A stretch of 53,948 nucleotides of DNA. Source: Pseudoxanthomonas suwonensis (GTDB lineage Bacteria > Pseudomonadota > Gammaproteobacteria > Xanthomonadales > Xanthomonadaceae). The notes beneath the pieces are model-generated. The model searched no databases and was not told the origin of the DNA. It worked only from the letters and a program-made list of their open reading frames with translations. Shown one piece after another: positions 1-7,709 of the stretch (position 1 is its first letter; every line of letters begins with the position of its first letter). The stretch spans positions 1 to 53,948 of the forward strand of contig QFNC01000017.1 in NCBI GenBank assembly GCA_003240695.1. Direction: 5' to 3'. The translations under genes and the position numbers were made by a program.

Positions 1-108
1 GGGGTACTGCTCGACCGGCAGGCCGCGCAGCGTGAGGATGCCCGCCAGCATCAGGATGATGGCGATCACCCAGGCAAAGATCGGGCGATCGATGAAGAAG
101 CGTGCCAT
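1..108 (-). CDS. RND efflux pump permease, N-terminal fragment
   Basis: The window holds only the first 36 codons; the rest lies off the left edge. The protein begins MARFFIDRPIFAWVIAI and runs into GLPVEQYP. This is the characteristic start of AcrB/MexB-type (HAE1) inner-membrane proton-driven multidrug pumps: a short cytoplasmic arm, then the first transmembrane helix. The adaptor gene ends 12 bp upstream, so the two are almost certainly one operon, in the usual adaptor-then-pump order. The substrate cannot be judged from this fragment. The family call is secure. Confidence 0.9.
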   Translation of the reverse strand, partial: MARFFIDRPIFAWVIAIILMLAGILTLRGLPVEQYP

Positions 109-120
109 GCGCCGCCTCCC

Positions 121-1317
121 TTACGTGCCGCTTGCCGCGGCAGGGGTGGCCTGCGCGGCGGCGGGCGGCTGGCTGCCCTGCTCGGTCGCCTGCACTTGCG
201 CGCCGGGCTTGATCTTCTGCAGGCCCTCGACGATCAGCTTGTCGCCGGCCGCAAGGCCCGACTCGACCAGCCACTGGTCGCCGATCGCGCGGCTGACGGT
301 GACCTGGCGCGCCTCCACCTTGCCCTGCGCATCCACCACCATCGCACTGGCATTGCCCTTGGCATCGCGGGTGATGCCCTGCTGCGGGGCCAGGATCGCG
401 GCGCGGCGCTCGGCATTCGCCACCGCGGCGCGCACGAACATGCCCGGCAGCAGCAGCCGCTCCGGGTTCGGCACCACCACGCGCAACGCCACCGCACCGG
501 TGGTCGGGTCCACCATCGATTCGGCAAAACTCAACCGGCCGGCATGCGGATAGGCGCTGCCATCCTCCAGGGTGATCGTCACCGGCACCGAATCGGCGCC
601 CTGCAGGCTGCCGGCGGCAATTTCCTGCCGGAATTGCAGCAGTTCGGTGCTGGACTGGGACACGTCCACGTACAACGGGTCCAATTGCTGGATCGTGGCC
701 AGCGGCGCGACCTGGCCGGCCGTGACCAGGGCACCGGGGGTGACCGACGACTTGCTGATGCGGCCGCTGATCGGCGCGGTGATGCGCGTGAATCCCAACG
801 GCACGTTGGCGGCCTGCACGCCGGCCTGCGCGGCCTTCAGCTCCGCTTCGGCCTGACGCAGGGCCGCCTGGGCGTTGTCGTTGTCCTGGCGACTGATGGC
901 ATTGATTTTCACCAGTTCGGCGGAACGGCCGGCCTGCAGTCGTGCGGTGGTCAGCGCGGCCTGGGCGCGGGTCACCTGGGCCTGCGCGGTCGTGCGATCG
1001 GCCAGGAAAGCGGTTTCATCCAGTTGATACAGGGCCTGGCCGGCGCGCACGCTGCCGCCCTCGGTGAACAGTCGCGCCTTGACCAGACCGGTCACCTGCG
1101 GGCGCACCTCCGCCACCAGCGACGATGCCACCCGACCGGTCAATTCGCGCGTCAGGGTAACCGGCTGCGACTGCAGCGTGACCACGGTCACCGGGGTTGG
1201 CGGCATCGCCCCGCCCTGTCCGCCGGTGGGCACGCCAGCGTCGGCGGATTGCTCCCCGCAGGCGACCAGCAACAGGAATGGCAGCAGCAGACTGGGGCGT
1301 CGGAGTGCGAGAGGCAT
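121..1317 (-). CDS. RND efflux periplasmic adaptor (membrane fusion) lipoprotein
   Basis: A 398-residue AcrA/MexA-type adaptor that links an inner-membrane RND pump to an outer-membrane TolC-like channel. The start at 1317 gives a clean lipoprotein signal: basic MPLALRRP, a leucine-rich core, then the lipobox LVAC with Cys about residue 20. A lipoyl half-motif (VTGLVKARLFTEGGSVRAGQ), a helical hairpin rich in Ala/Gln, the second lipoyl half (ITAPISGRISKSSVTPGALV) and beta-barrel domains follow in order. The C-terminus is Gln/Ala rich. An in-frame upstream extension to 1431 would bury the signal peptide and is rejected. It precedes the RND pump gene by 12 bp. No regulator is adjacent in the window. 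Confidence 0.93.
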   Translation of the reverse strand: MPLALRRPSLLLPFLLLVACGEQSADAGVPTGGQGGAMPPTPVTVVTLQSQPVTLTRELTGRVASSLVAEVRPQVTGLVKARLFTEGGSVRAGQALYQLDETAFLADRTTAQAQVTRAQAALTTARLQAGRSAELVKINAISRQDNDNAQAALRQAEAELKAAQAGVQAANVPLGFTRITAPISGRISKSSVTPGALVTAGQVAPLATIQQLDPLYVDVSQSSTELLQFRQEIAAGSLQGADSVPVTITLEDGSAYPHAGRLSFAESMVDPTTGAVALRVVVPNPERLLLPGMFVRAAVANAERRAAILAPQQGITRDAKGNASAMVVDAQGKVEARQVTVSRAIGDQWLVESGLAAGDKLIVEGLQKIKPGAQVQATEQGSQPPAAAQATPAAASGT

Positions 1318-1545
1318 GGCGATCAGGCTCGGATGGGAGAACGGCAATGATGCCGGCCGGCTGCGGCGATGGCGACGCGGGCATGCATCGGCCGAAGACG
1401 ATTGCAAGAATCCGGCAGCATAAATGCGCATCCGCCGGTGGTCAAGCGGGTCGGGGCCGATCGCGGGACGGCTGCTGGAACACTGCGTCGCGCTCGCAAT
1501 GCACCGGTATCCACGGCATCATGCCCTGCCCGAAGGAGACCGCGC

Positions 1546-2226
1546 ATGGCCGACACTCCCCTGCTGGACTGCATCGAGCAGCAAACCGGCAACAATCCGG
1601 CCTGGACCGTGCTGTGGCTGCACGGCTTGGGTGCCGACGGCAGCGATTTCGAACCGGTCATCCCGGCGCTGCTGCGTCCGGATTGGCCGGCAGTCCGCTT
1701 CGTGTTTCCGCATGCGCCGGTGCGCGCGGTCACCATCAACGGCGGCGCGCGCATGCGCGCCTGGTACGACATCCGCGACATGGATCTGGCCAACCGCGCC
1801 GACGGCGTGGGCGTGGCCGAATCCATCGCCCAGGTCGACGCGCTCGTGGCACGCGAGGCCGAGCGCGGCGTTGCGGCCCGGCGCATCGTGCTGGCCGGGT
1901 TTTCCCAAGGCGGCGCCATCGCCCTGGCCGCCGGCATCGGCCGCATCCAGCCGTTCGCGGGGCTGATCGCGCTGTCCACCTACCTGCCGCTGGGCGAAGG
2001 CACGCTGGCCGGCGTCACCGGCAACGCCCGCAAACAGCCGATCTTCATGGCCCACGGCCTGCACGATCCGGTGGTGCCCTACACTGCCGGCAAGCGCAGC
2101 CGCGACCGCCTGCGCGATGCCGGATTCCAGGTGGAATGGCTGACCTGGCCGATGGGACACCAGGTGTGTCCGCCGGAAATCGACGCCATCAGCCAGTGGC
2201 TGGACCGGCGCTTCCGCGAGACCTGA
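1546..2226 (+). CDS. alpha/beta-hydrolase carboxylesterase (phospholipase/carboxylesterase family)
   Basis: A 226-residue serine esterase of the PF02230 family, which hydrolyses short-chain carboxyl esters or lysophospholipids. The catalytic triad can be seen: nucleophile Ser in GFSQGG, Asp in HGLHDPVVP, and His in GHQVCPPE near the C-terminus. The oxyanion-side motif LHGLGADGSDF sits near residue 24. The start at 1546 follows a GGAG ribosome site at about 1533; an open extension upstream to 1369 has no family similarity. There is no signal peptide, so it is probably cytoplasmic. It lies upstream of the algR-like gene in the same direction, with a 121-bp gap. Confidence 0.92.
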   Translation: MADTPLLDCIEQQTGNNPAWTVLWLHGLGADGSDFEPVIPALLRPDWPAVRFVFPHAPVRAVTINGGARMRAWYDIRDMDLANRADGVGVAESIAQVDALVAREAERGVAARRIVLAGFSQGGAIALAAGIGRIQPFAGLIALSTYLPLGEGTLAGVTGNARKQPIFMAHGLHDPVVPYTAGKRSRDRLRDAGFQVEWLTWPMGHQVCPPEIDAISQWLDRRFRET

Positions 2227-2347
2227 TCCACACGCCGGCGAAGCGGAATGAGCGGTTCCGGCTGCGGTGCCAATGGCATGAAGGGCGCTGCGCCAGCGGC
2301 TACACTGCGGATGACGGGGCCCCCTGCCGGGGACGGGGAGAAGGGCG

Positions 2348-3070
2348 ATGCGTGTCGCCATCGTCGACGATGAGCCGCTGGCGCGCCGCCGCCTGCGCGA
2401 CCTGCTGCTGGCCCGCGACGGCGTGGACGTGGTCGGCGAAGCCGCCGACGGCGCGGCCGGCATCGCCCTGTGCAGCGAACACAAGCCCGACGTGGTGCTG
2501 CTGGATATCGCCATGCCCGGCATGGACGGCATCGACACCGCCCGCCAACTGGCCGCCCTGCAGCCGGCGCCGCTGGTGGTGTTCTGCACCGCCTACGATG
2601 CGCACGCCCTGTCCGCCTTCGAGGCGCAGGCCATCGACTACCTGGTCAAGCCGGTCCGCGCCGAACGCCTGGCCACCGCGCTGGACCGCGCCCAAGCCAT
2701 GCTGGCCGGCAAGCAGGCGGCCGACGTGCAGGCCAAGCAGCGCACCCACCTGTGCGCACGCATGCGCGGCAATCTGCGCCTGATCCCGATCGAGGACGTG
2801 CTGTACCTGCAGGCCGACGAGAAGTACGTGGTCGTGCACCATGTCCGCGGCGAAGACCTGATCGAGGAGTCGCTGAAATCGCTGGAAGAGGAGTTCGGCG
2901 ACCGCTTCCTGCGCATCCACCGCAACTGCCTGGTCGCACGCAACCAGCTGACCGCCCTGCAGCGCGGCAGCGACGGACAGATGCATGCACGCCTGCGCGA
3001 TGGCGGACAGCTGCTGGAAGTCAGCCGCCGCAGCGTGACCCAGCTGCGGGAACTGCTGAAACAGCTGTGA
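2348..3070 (+). CDS. algR: LytTR-family response regulator (AlgR-like)
   Basis: A 240-residue two-component regulator. Residues 1-115 are a receiver domain with acidic pocket D7/D8, phospho-acceptor D53 in VLLDIAMPG and conserved Lys in YLVKPVR. Residues about 135-240 are a LytTR DNA-binding domain (IEDVLYLQADEKYVVVH; FLRIHRNCLVARNQL). AlgR in Pseudomonas and its relatives control alginate, type IV pili and virulence genes. hemC lies 71 bp downstream, an order shared with Pseudomonas and Xanthomonas. The partner kinase AlgZ/FimS, expected immediately upstream in that arrangement, is not here; an esterase takes its place. A purine-rich GGGGAGAAGGG precedes the start. The symbol is by family and synteny. 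Confidence 0.88.
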   Translation: MRVAIVDDEPLARRRLRDLLLARDGVDVVGEAADGAAGIALCSEHKPDVVLLDIAMPGMDGIDTARQLAALQPAPLVVFCTAYDAHALSAFEAQAIDYLVKPVRAERLATALDRAQAMLAGKQAADVQAKQRTHLCARMRGNLRLIPIEDVLYLQADEKYVVVHHVRGEDLIEESLKSLEEEFGDRFLRIHRNCLVARNQLTALQRGSDGQMHARLRDGGQLLEVSRRSVTQLRELLKQL

Positions 3071-3141
3071 CGCCACACGCACGCACGGGTCGCTCGCGTG
3101 CAATCGCTAGAATTCGGCATTCCCTTTTTCGAATGCCCCCC

Positions 3142-4056
3142 ATGACCACACTGCGCATCGCCACCCGCAAAAGTCCGCTGGCCCTGTGGCAGACCGAACA
3201 CGTGGCCGACCGCCTGCGTGCCGCCCATCGCGGCCTGCAGGTCGTGCTGGTGCCGTTGTCCACCCGCGGCGATGAAGTGCTGGACCGCTCTCTGGCCGCG
3301 ATCGGCGGCAAGGGACTGTTCCTGAAGGAACTGGAAGTGGCCATGCAGCGCGGCGATGCCGACTGCGCGGTGCATTCGCTGAAGGACGTGCCCATGGATC
3401 TGGAAGCGGGATTCGCCCTGCCCGCGATCCTGCAGCGCCATGACCCGGCCGACGCCTTCATCGGCAATCGTGTCGCGGCAGTGACGGATTTGCCGAACGG
3501 CGCGCGGGTCGGCACCTCGTCGCTGCGACGGCAGGCACAGCTGCGCGCGCTGCGGCCGGATCTGGCCATCGCCGACCTGCGCGGCAACGTCAACACCCGC
3601 CTGAGTCGTCTGGATGAAGGCAAATACGACGCCATCATCCTCGCCTGCGCCGGACTGGAACGGCTGGGACTGGCAAATCGCATCAGTACACGCCTGACGC
3701 CGCCGCAATGGCTGCCGGCTCCAGCCCAGGGCGCGATCGCCATCGAGTGCCGCGACGACGATCACCACACCCGTGCACTGGTGTCGATCCTGGACGATGC
3801 CGATACCCGCCGCTGCGTGACGGCCGAACGCGCGATGAATCGCGCGCTGCACGGCAGCTGCCATGTGCCCGTGGCCGCCTTGGCCATTCTTCAAAACGAT
3901 GGCAGCCTGCACCTGCAGGGACTGGTGGGCGATGCAGCCACCGGCCATTGCATCCGCGCCGAAGCGCGCGGCAGCGACGCCGATGCATTGGGCCGGCAGG
4001 TGGCCGGGGAGTTGCTGGCGCGCGGCGGACGGGCCCTGCTTGGAACCTTGTCGTGA
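3142..4056 (+). CDS. hemC: porphobilinogen deaminase (hydroxymethylbilane synthase)
   Basis: A 304-residue enzyme that joins four porphobilinogen units into hydroxymethylbilane in tetrapyrrole (heme, siroheme, cobalamin) synthesis. The N-terminus LRIATRKSPLALWQ, the substrate-binding GTSSLRRQAQL and DLRGNVNTRL, and the dipyrromethane-cofactor Cys240 in HGSCHVP are all present. The length is normal for the family. An alternative ATG lies 9 bp upstream (3133); the 3142 start matches the usual MTxLRIATRKS start better, though neither has a strong ribosome site. It follows the algR-like gene, as in Pseudomonas. Supply of the tetrapyrrole precursor also matters for the cobalamin-dependent NrdJ encoded elsewhere in this window, but no direct link is visible. 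Confidence 0.96.
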   Translation: MTTLRIATRKSPLALWQTEHVADRLRAAHRGLQVVLVPLSTRGDEVLDRSLAAIGGKGLFLKELEVAMQRGDADCAVHSLKDVPMDLEAGFALPAILQRHDPADAFIGNRVAAVTDLPNGARVGTSSLRRQAQLRALRPDLAIADLRGNVNTRLSRLDEGKYDAIILACAGLERLGLANRISTRLTPPQWLPAPAQGAIAIECRDDDHHTRALVSILDDADTRRCVTAERAMNRALHGSCHVPVAALAILQNDGSLHLQGLVGDAATGHCIRAEARGSDADALGRQVAGELLARGGRALLGTLS

Positions 4057-4130
4057 GCCATGGCCCTTTGCCCGGGGCCTTCGACATGGGCTCTGCCCGC
4101 ATCGCAGGCCATGCCGAGCCCCGGCGTGAG

Positions 4131-4456
4131 GTGAATTCAATTTCGATTCGCAACAGCGTCGATTGATTCCTCGTTGAATGCCATGCCTCGAGGGGCGTTA
4201 TGAAGGTGGGGCAGCGTATGGACAACCCTGCGCAGCCTGCGGCTCGCGGCTGATCGTGCCTAGTGCACGTTCCAGCAGCGAGGCGATGGCCCTGATGCTG
4301 AAACAGGCTTGGTGCAGGGCGTGAATGCGGTATCGCTCATGCAGGTTCAGGCGGCCTGAGGCCATGGGCAACGCCACTTGGCGGTGAAGTCGCCCAGGCC
4401 AAACCGCCTGAACCCCCTTCATCACCGCTGGTGTTGCGTTACGGCGTTGAATTCAC
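4131..4456. mobile_element. internally deleted IS30-family element with both terminal inverted repeats
   Basis: The ends at 4131-4155 and 4432-4456 are inverted repeats of 25 bp that match at 19 positions. Both outer ends read GTGAATTCAA and both inner ends read CGCAACA, which resembles the IS30 terminus as I remember it (TG..GATTCAA...CGCAACAG). Between them lies only the start of an IS30-type transposase (see next entry), so about 0.7 kb of a normal ~1.1-kb element is missing. The element sits directly after hemC. It is non-autonomous but might still be moved by a transposase acting in trans. The family call rests on the transposase fragment plus the ends. Confidence 0.75.
4198..4425 (-). 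pseudogene. IS30-family transposase, N-terminal remnant
   Basis: About 75 codons read from the inner side of the right-hand repeat. The segment LNLHERYRIHALHQACFSI followed by RAIASLLERALGTISRE is the N-terminal helix-turn-helix of IS30 transposases (typical pattern L(T/S)xxERYxIxxLxxxGxSxRxIAxxLGRxxSTISRE). After ISRE the frame runs into unrelated sequence and stops at 4198. The whole DDE catalytic domain is absent. It is non-functional as a transposase. Confidence 0.75.
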
Positions 4457-4526
4457 ACCGGCCGACTCATCCTGGGGGCGAAGCGAACTGCCGGATTGCT
4501 GCGGCATCGCGCGAACACGCTTGCGC

Positions 4527-5147
4527 CTACAACGCGAACCGCAGGAAAACCCCGTCCGGCGAGCGTTCGTTGACCAGGAAATAGATTTCCGGACGCAGAT
4601 CGTGCATCGGGATGCCGCGCGGCACCGCGTAGGTGTGCTCGAACTGCACGGGCCGGCCGGGCAGGGCCTTGTCGGTGTCCTGCAGCGATCCGTAACCTCC
4701 GCCGCAGGCGTGATCCAGCCGGCCGCCTGCATTGCGCATGCGCAGCGGCAGCGACCCGTAGCTGTCCCAGACCCGACCGGTCGCATCGCTGACTTGGCCG
4801 CGGCAGACATTCAGCTGGTCGGGCGTGGTACCGGCATCGGCCAGCACTTCGAAGCGCACGATCAGGAAGGCCGCCTGCGGATGCAGCCGCAGCAGCCGGT
4901 CGGAATGGAAACGCACGGCATCGTCCGGCTGGTCCTGCAGCCAGGCCTGCACCACGCGCCAGCGGGCGCCTTCGAAATGCGCCTGTCCGCCCACCGCGAC
5001 ATCGATCGGATAGACCCGATGCTTGATGGCGTAATCCTTGCGCGCCGCCCACCACGACCACCCCAGGCTGAGTGCCACCAGCAGGACGGCACCGGACAGC
5101 CAAAGCCGGTTGCGTCGCCACCAGCCGGTCGCGGAAGTCGATGTCAT
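4527..5147 (-). CDS. small membrane-anchored protein, function unknown
   Basis: A 206-residue protein with one N-terminal membrane helix (about residues 14-34, LWLSGAVLLVALSLGWSWWA) after a basic stretch, so the remaining ~170 residues probably face the periplasm. That part is a predicted beta-rich domain, with the pairs CRGQ and DHACGG offering a possible disulphide. The order of hydrophobic strands resembles DUF4352-type immunoglobulin-like domains, but I cannot assign it firmly. Its ATG overlaps the stop of the gene before it by 4 bp (ATGA). It is the last of four overlapping genes on this strand, so it is likely co-translated with its two look-alikes. Confidence 0.75.
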   Translation of the reverse strand: MTSTSATGWWRRNRLWLSGAVLLVALSLGWSWWAARKDYAIKHRVYPIDVAVGGQAHFEGARWRVVQAWLQDQPDDAVRFHSDRLLRLHPQAAFLIVRFEVLADAGTTPDQLNVCRGQVSDATGRVWDSYGSLPLRMRNAGGRLDHACGGGYGSLQDTDKALPGRPVQFEHTYAVPRGIPMHDLRPEIYFLVNERSPDGVFLRFAL

Positions 5148-5779
5148 TCGAACATGTCCATCAGTGGCAACGCTTCCTTGCGCATGGCCTGTTCCCCGGC
5201 CGCGTCGATGCCCATGTCAATGTCGACCAGACTGTCCCAGGACGCCACGTCTGCTGGCCCCCAGTAGAACTGGGCATGCAGTCCCTGCAGGCTGTCCCCG
5301 GGAATCCAGAAAAAGAACACGCCATTTCTGGGCAGGCCGGGGGACAGGGTGAATCCGGACAGGTTGGTGCCATCCAGTCGGGGCCGGTCCGGACCGGCGG
5401 CCGGATACACCCGGCCGTCCGCCGTCACCAGCTGCGCCGTCACCACGCCGGGCGTCTGCAGGGCCTCCACTGCCAGCGACATCGCCAGCCATGTGCCGTT
5501 GCTATCGCCTTTCAGACGGATCGGCAATCCATCCGGATCGGCTTCGGGCATGACCCGGATGGTGTCGGCCAGACGCCATGCATGCACTTGCACCGTGAAA
5601 TTGCGGGCCTGTATCCGCTGTTTCTGCCGTCCCGCGTGCACGATCGGGAAGAACTTGTCCTCGTGTCCGGCCTGGTGGGTGCGCAGCCAGTGGATGGCCG
5701 CCAACCCGAGCAGCGTGGCTGCGGTCAGCAGGACGGCATGGGCCATGCGCCGGGCCACGGATCGCGGCGGACTGGTCAT
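5144..5779 (-). CDS. small membrane-anchored protein, function unknown
   Basis: A 211-residue protein with a single N-terminal membrane helix (MAHAVLLTAATLLGLAAIHWL) and a periplasmic-type remainder (residues about 35-211) with mixed beta pattern and no Cys. It shares its overall plan (short basic arm, one helix, ~170-residue domain) with the two neighbouring genes, though sequence similarity among them is low. The start at 5779 overlaps the upstream stop by 4 bp (ATGA), which decides this start over the longer open frame. No enzymatic motif is visible. A role as a heteromeric periplasmic complex with its neighbours is an inference from the gene order. Confidence 0.75.
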   Translation of the reverse strand: MTSPPRSVARRMAHAVLLTAATLLGLAAIHWLRTHQAGHEDKFFPIVHAGRQKQRIQARNFTVQVHAWRLADTIRVMPEADPDGLPIRLKGDSNGTWLAMSLAVEALQTPGVVTAQLVTADGRVYPAAGPDRPRLDGTNLSGFTLSPGLPRNGVFFFWIPGDSLQGLHAQFYWGPADVASWDSLVDIDMGIDAAGEQAMRKEALPLMDMFE

Positions 5780-6480
5780 GACGATGCCCGCAACGGTTGG
5801 ATCGACAGTCGCCACAGCCGCCCCTTGCCGGTGCGCCGCCATTCGCCCAGAAACGCCTCGCCCACCGTGTTGCGCTCGCCGCGCGCGCGCTGGCGCACGC
5901 CGATCTCGATGGCATCGGGCAGGATTTCGCCATCCGGAATGTTCCACAGGGCAATCAATTCCGACTCGAGGCCGGGCTGCAGCACGATGTCGCGGCTGAG
6001 GGTGTCTTCCCACAGGATCTCGTCGGCGGTCTTTTCCTCGCTGCGGCCATTGCGCAGCCACACCAGGTCCTGGGCCAGGTTCACGTGACCGAATCGCCCG
6101 GTCGAGGACTGGTTGCGGACCACCAGCTTCAGCACGATGTAGCGCTTCGGCGTGCTGCCGGGATGGCGCTGACCGGGCTTGCGATCTTCCACCGTCGCGT
6201 AGAACGGCGTCACGGTGTATTGCCCCACGTCGCGCGATTCGAACGGCCCGCCCACGGTCGCATCGGCATCGGGGGCGGGCAGTGGCGGCGGCGCCTTGCT
6301 GAATCCACCCAAGGCCGCGGTCACCAGCACCACGATCACCCCGAGCACGGCCAGCGCACGCCACCAGCGGTTGCTGCGCACCAGTTGCACGTATTCGTGC
6401 CGGGACACGGCCTGCCTGGTTCCCTCCAGCAGCACATCCCGCCTGCGTCTGGCAGCGGAGGGCCGAGCCTGATCGGTCAT
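5776..6480 (-). CDS. small membrane-anchored protein, function unknown
   Basis: A 234-residue protein with a cytoplasmic arm of about 40 mostly charged residues, one membrane helix (ALAVLGVIVVLVTAALGGF), a proline-rich linker (APPPLPAPDAD) and a ~165-residue extracytoplasmic domain. The domain contains a phrase like RYIVLKLVVRNQSSTGRF. Strand patterns of the form 'xxIVLKVxVxNxS' are typical of DUF4352-like immunoglobulin folds, which often carry secreted-protein or chaperone roles; this is a fold-level guess. It overlaps the DUF465 gene upstream and the next gene downstream by 4 bp each. Confidence 0.78.
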   Translation of the reverse strand: MTDQARPSAARRRRDVLLEGTRQAVSRHEYVQLVRSNRWWRALAVLGVIVVLVTAALGGFSKAPPPLPAPDADATVGGPFESRDVGQYTVTPFYATVEDRKPGQRHPGSTPKRYIVLKLVVRNQSSTGRFGHVNLAQDLVWLRNGRSEEKTADEILWEDTLSRDIVLQPGLESELIALWNIPDGEILPDAIEIGVRQRARGERNTVGEAFLGEWRRTGKGRLWRLSIQPLRASS

Positions 6481-6695
6481 GCCGGCTGGTCGGGTATCAG
6501 CGCGCTTTCCATGCGCGCGATCACGTCCTTCAGCTGCAGTTTGCGCTTTTTCATGCGCTTCACCGCCAGCTCGTCCAGTTCGCGCGCGGCCTGCAGGCCG
6601 GCGATGGCGGCATCCAGATCGCGATGCTCCAGGCGCAGTTCGGCCAGGCGCTGGGCCAGGCGGGACAGCTCAGCGGGATCATCGGGATGGTGCAT
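6477..6695 (-). CDS. DUF465 (YdcH-like) small coiled-coil protein
   Basis: A 72-residue charged helical protein: LARQRLAELRLEHRDLDAAI-like heptads followed by the family hallmark LDELAVKRMKKRKLQLKD and a short tail. This matches the DUF465/YdcH family, whose members end in a 'xLKKxKLxLKDxI' helix; their function is unknown. The ATG at 6695 is chosen because it begins the helical part; there is no better upstream start. Its TGA overlaps the next ATG (ATGA), making it the first gene of a four-gene transcript. The divergent ttcA starts 63 bp away, so promoters for both directions must lie within that gap or the 5' ends. Confidence 0.82.
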   Translation of the reverse strand: MHHPDDPAELSRLAQRLAELRLEHRDLDAAIAGLQAARELDELAVKRMKKRKLQLKDVIARMESALIPDQPA

Positions 6696-6758
6696 GCCGT
6701 CAAGCCTAGCGCGACCGGCGGCCAGCGTCACCTGCCTGCAGCCGGTAAACTGGCGGCG

Positions 6759-7679
6759 ATGAACAGCGTGCTTCTCCCCGTCCTGTCCCTGCCTGTCCAG
6801 GATCCGCAGCCCCTCGCCGCCCGCCGCAAGCGGGAGGCCGACAAGCTGGCCAAGCGCCTGCGTCACCAGGTGGGTCGCGCCATCGCCGACTTCGGCATGA
6901 TCGAGCATGGCGACCGGGTGATGGTGTGCCTGTCCGGCGGCAAGGACAGCTACACCCTGTTGGACGTGCTGCTGCAGCTGCAGAAGAAGGCACCGGTGGA
7001 CTTCAGCATCACCGCGGTCAACCTGGACCAGAAGCAGCCGGGGTTTCCCGAGCACGTGCTGCCCGATTATCTGCGCTCGATCGGCGTGGATTTCCACATC
7101 ATCGAGCAGGACACCTACTCGGTGGTCACGCGGGTCATTCCGGAAGGCAAGACCATGTGTTCGCTGTGCTCGCGGCTGCGACGCGGCGCGCTGTATACCT
7201 ACGCCGAACGGCACGGCTTCACCAAGATCGCGCTGGGCCACCACCGCGACGACCTGGTGAACACCTTCTTCCTCAACCTGTTCTTCCACGCCAAGCTGAG
7301 CGGCATGCCGCCCAAGCTGCTCAGCGACGACGGCAAGCATGTCGTGATCCGCCCGCTGGCCTACGTGCGCGAGGACGACATCGAGGCCTATGCCGAGCTG
7401 AAGCGGTTCCCCATCATTCCCTGCAACCTGTGCGGCTCGCAGGAGAACCTGCAGCGCAGGCAGGTGAAGCAGATGCTGGCGCAGTGGGAGAAGGAATCGC
7501 CCGGCCGCATCGAAACGATGTCGCGCGCGCTGGGCGACATCCGCCCTTCGCAGTTGAGCGATCCCAAGCTGTTCGACTTCCTTGCACTCGGCAAACGCGG
7601 CGATGCCGCCATGCCCGATGCCCATGCGTGGCTCGCAGGCGGCGAGACGCCGACCGGCGACGCTGCCGACCCGGCCTGA
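6759..7679 (+). CDS. ttcA: tRNA 2-thiocytidine(32) synthetase TtcA
   Basis: A 306-residue iron-sulphur enzyme that thiolates cytidine 32 of some tRNAs. The ATP-binding PP-loop SGGKDS lies near residue 58. The two cysteine pairs of TtcA are present: CSLCSRLRRG (about residue 134) and CNLCGSQ (about residue 223); together they bind the Fe-S cluster. ALGHHRDD completes the usual set. The 25-residue tail after residue 280 (Gly/Asp/Ala rich) is variable in the family. The start at 6759 is the last ATG before conserved sequence. rdgC follows 30 bp downstream in the same direction. Confidence 0.96.
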   Translation: MNSVLLPVLSLPVQDPQPLAARRKREADKLAKRLRHQVGRAIADFGMIEHGDRVMVCLSGGKDSYTLLDVLLQLQKKAPVDFSITAVNLDQKQPGFPEHVLPDYLRSIGVDFHIIEQDTYSVVTRVIPEGKTMCSLCSRLRRGALYTYAERHGFTKIALGHHRDDLVNTFFLNLFFHAKLSGMPPKLLSDDGKHVVIRPLAYVREDDIEAYAELKRFPIIPCNLCGSQENLQRRQVKQMLAQWEKESPGRIETMSRALGDIRPSQLSDPKLFDFLALGKRGDAAMPDAHAWLAGGETPTGDAADPA

Positions 7680-7709
7680 ACCGCCGCTTCCTTCCCCGAC
7701 AGGTTTTCG

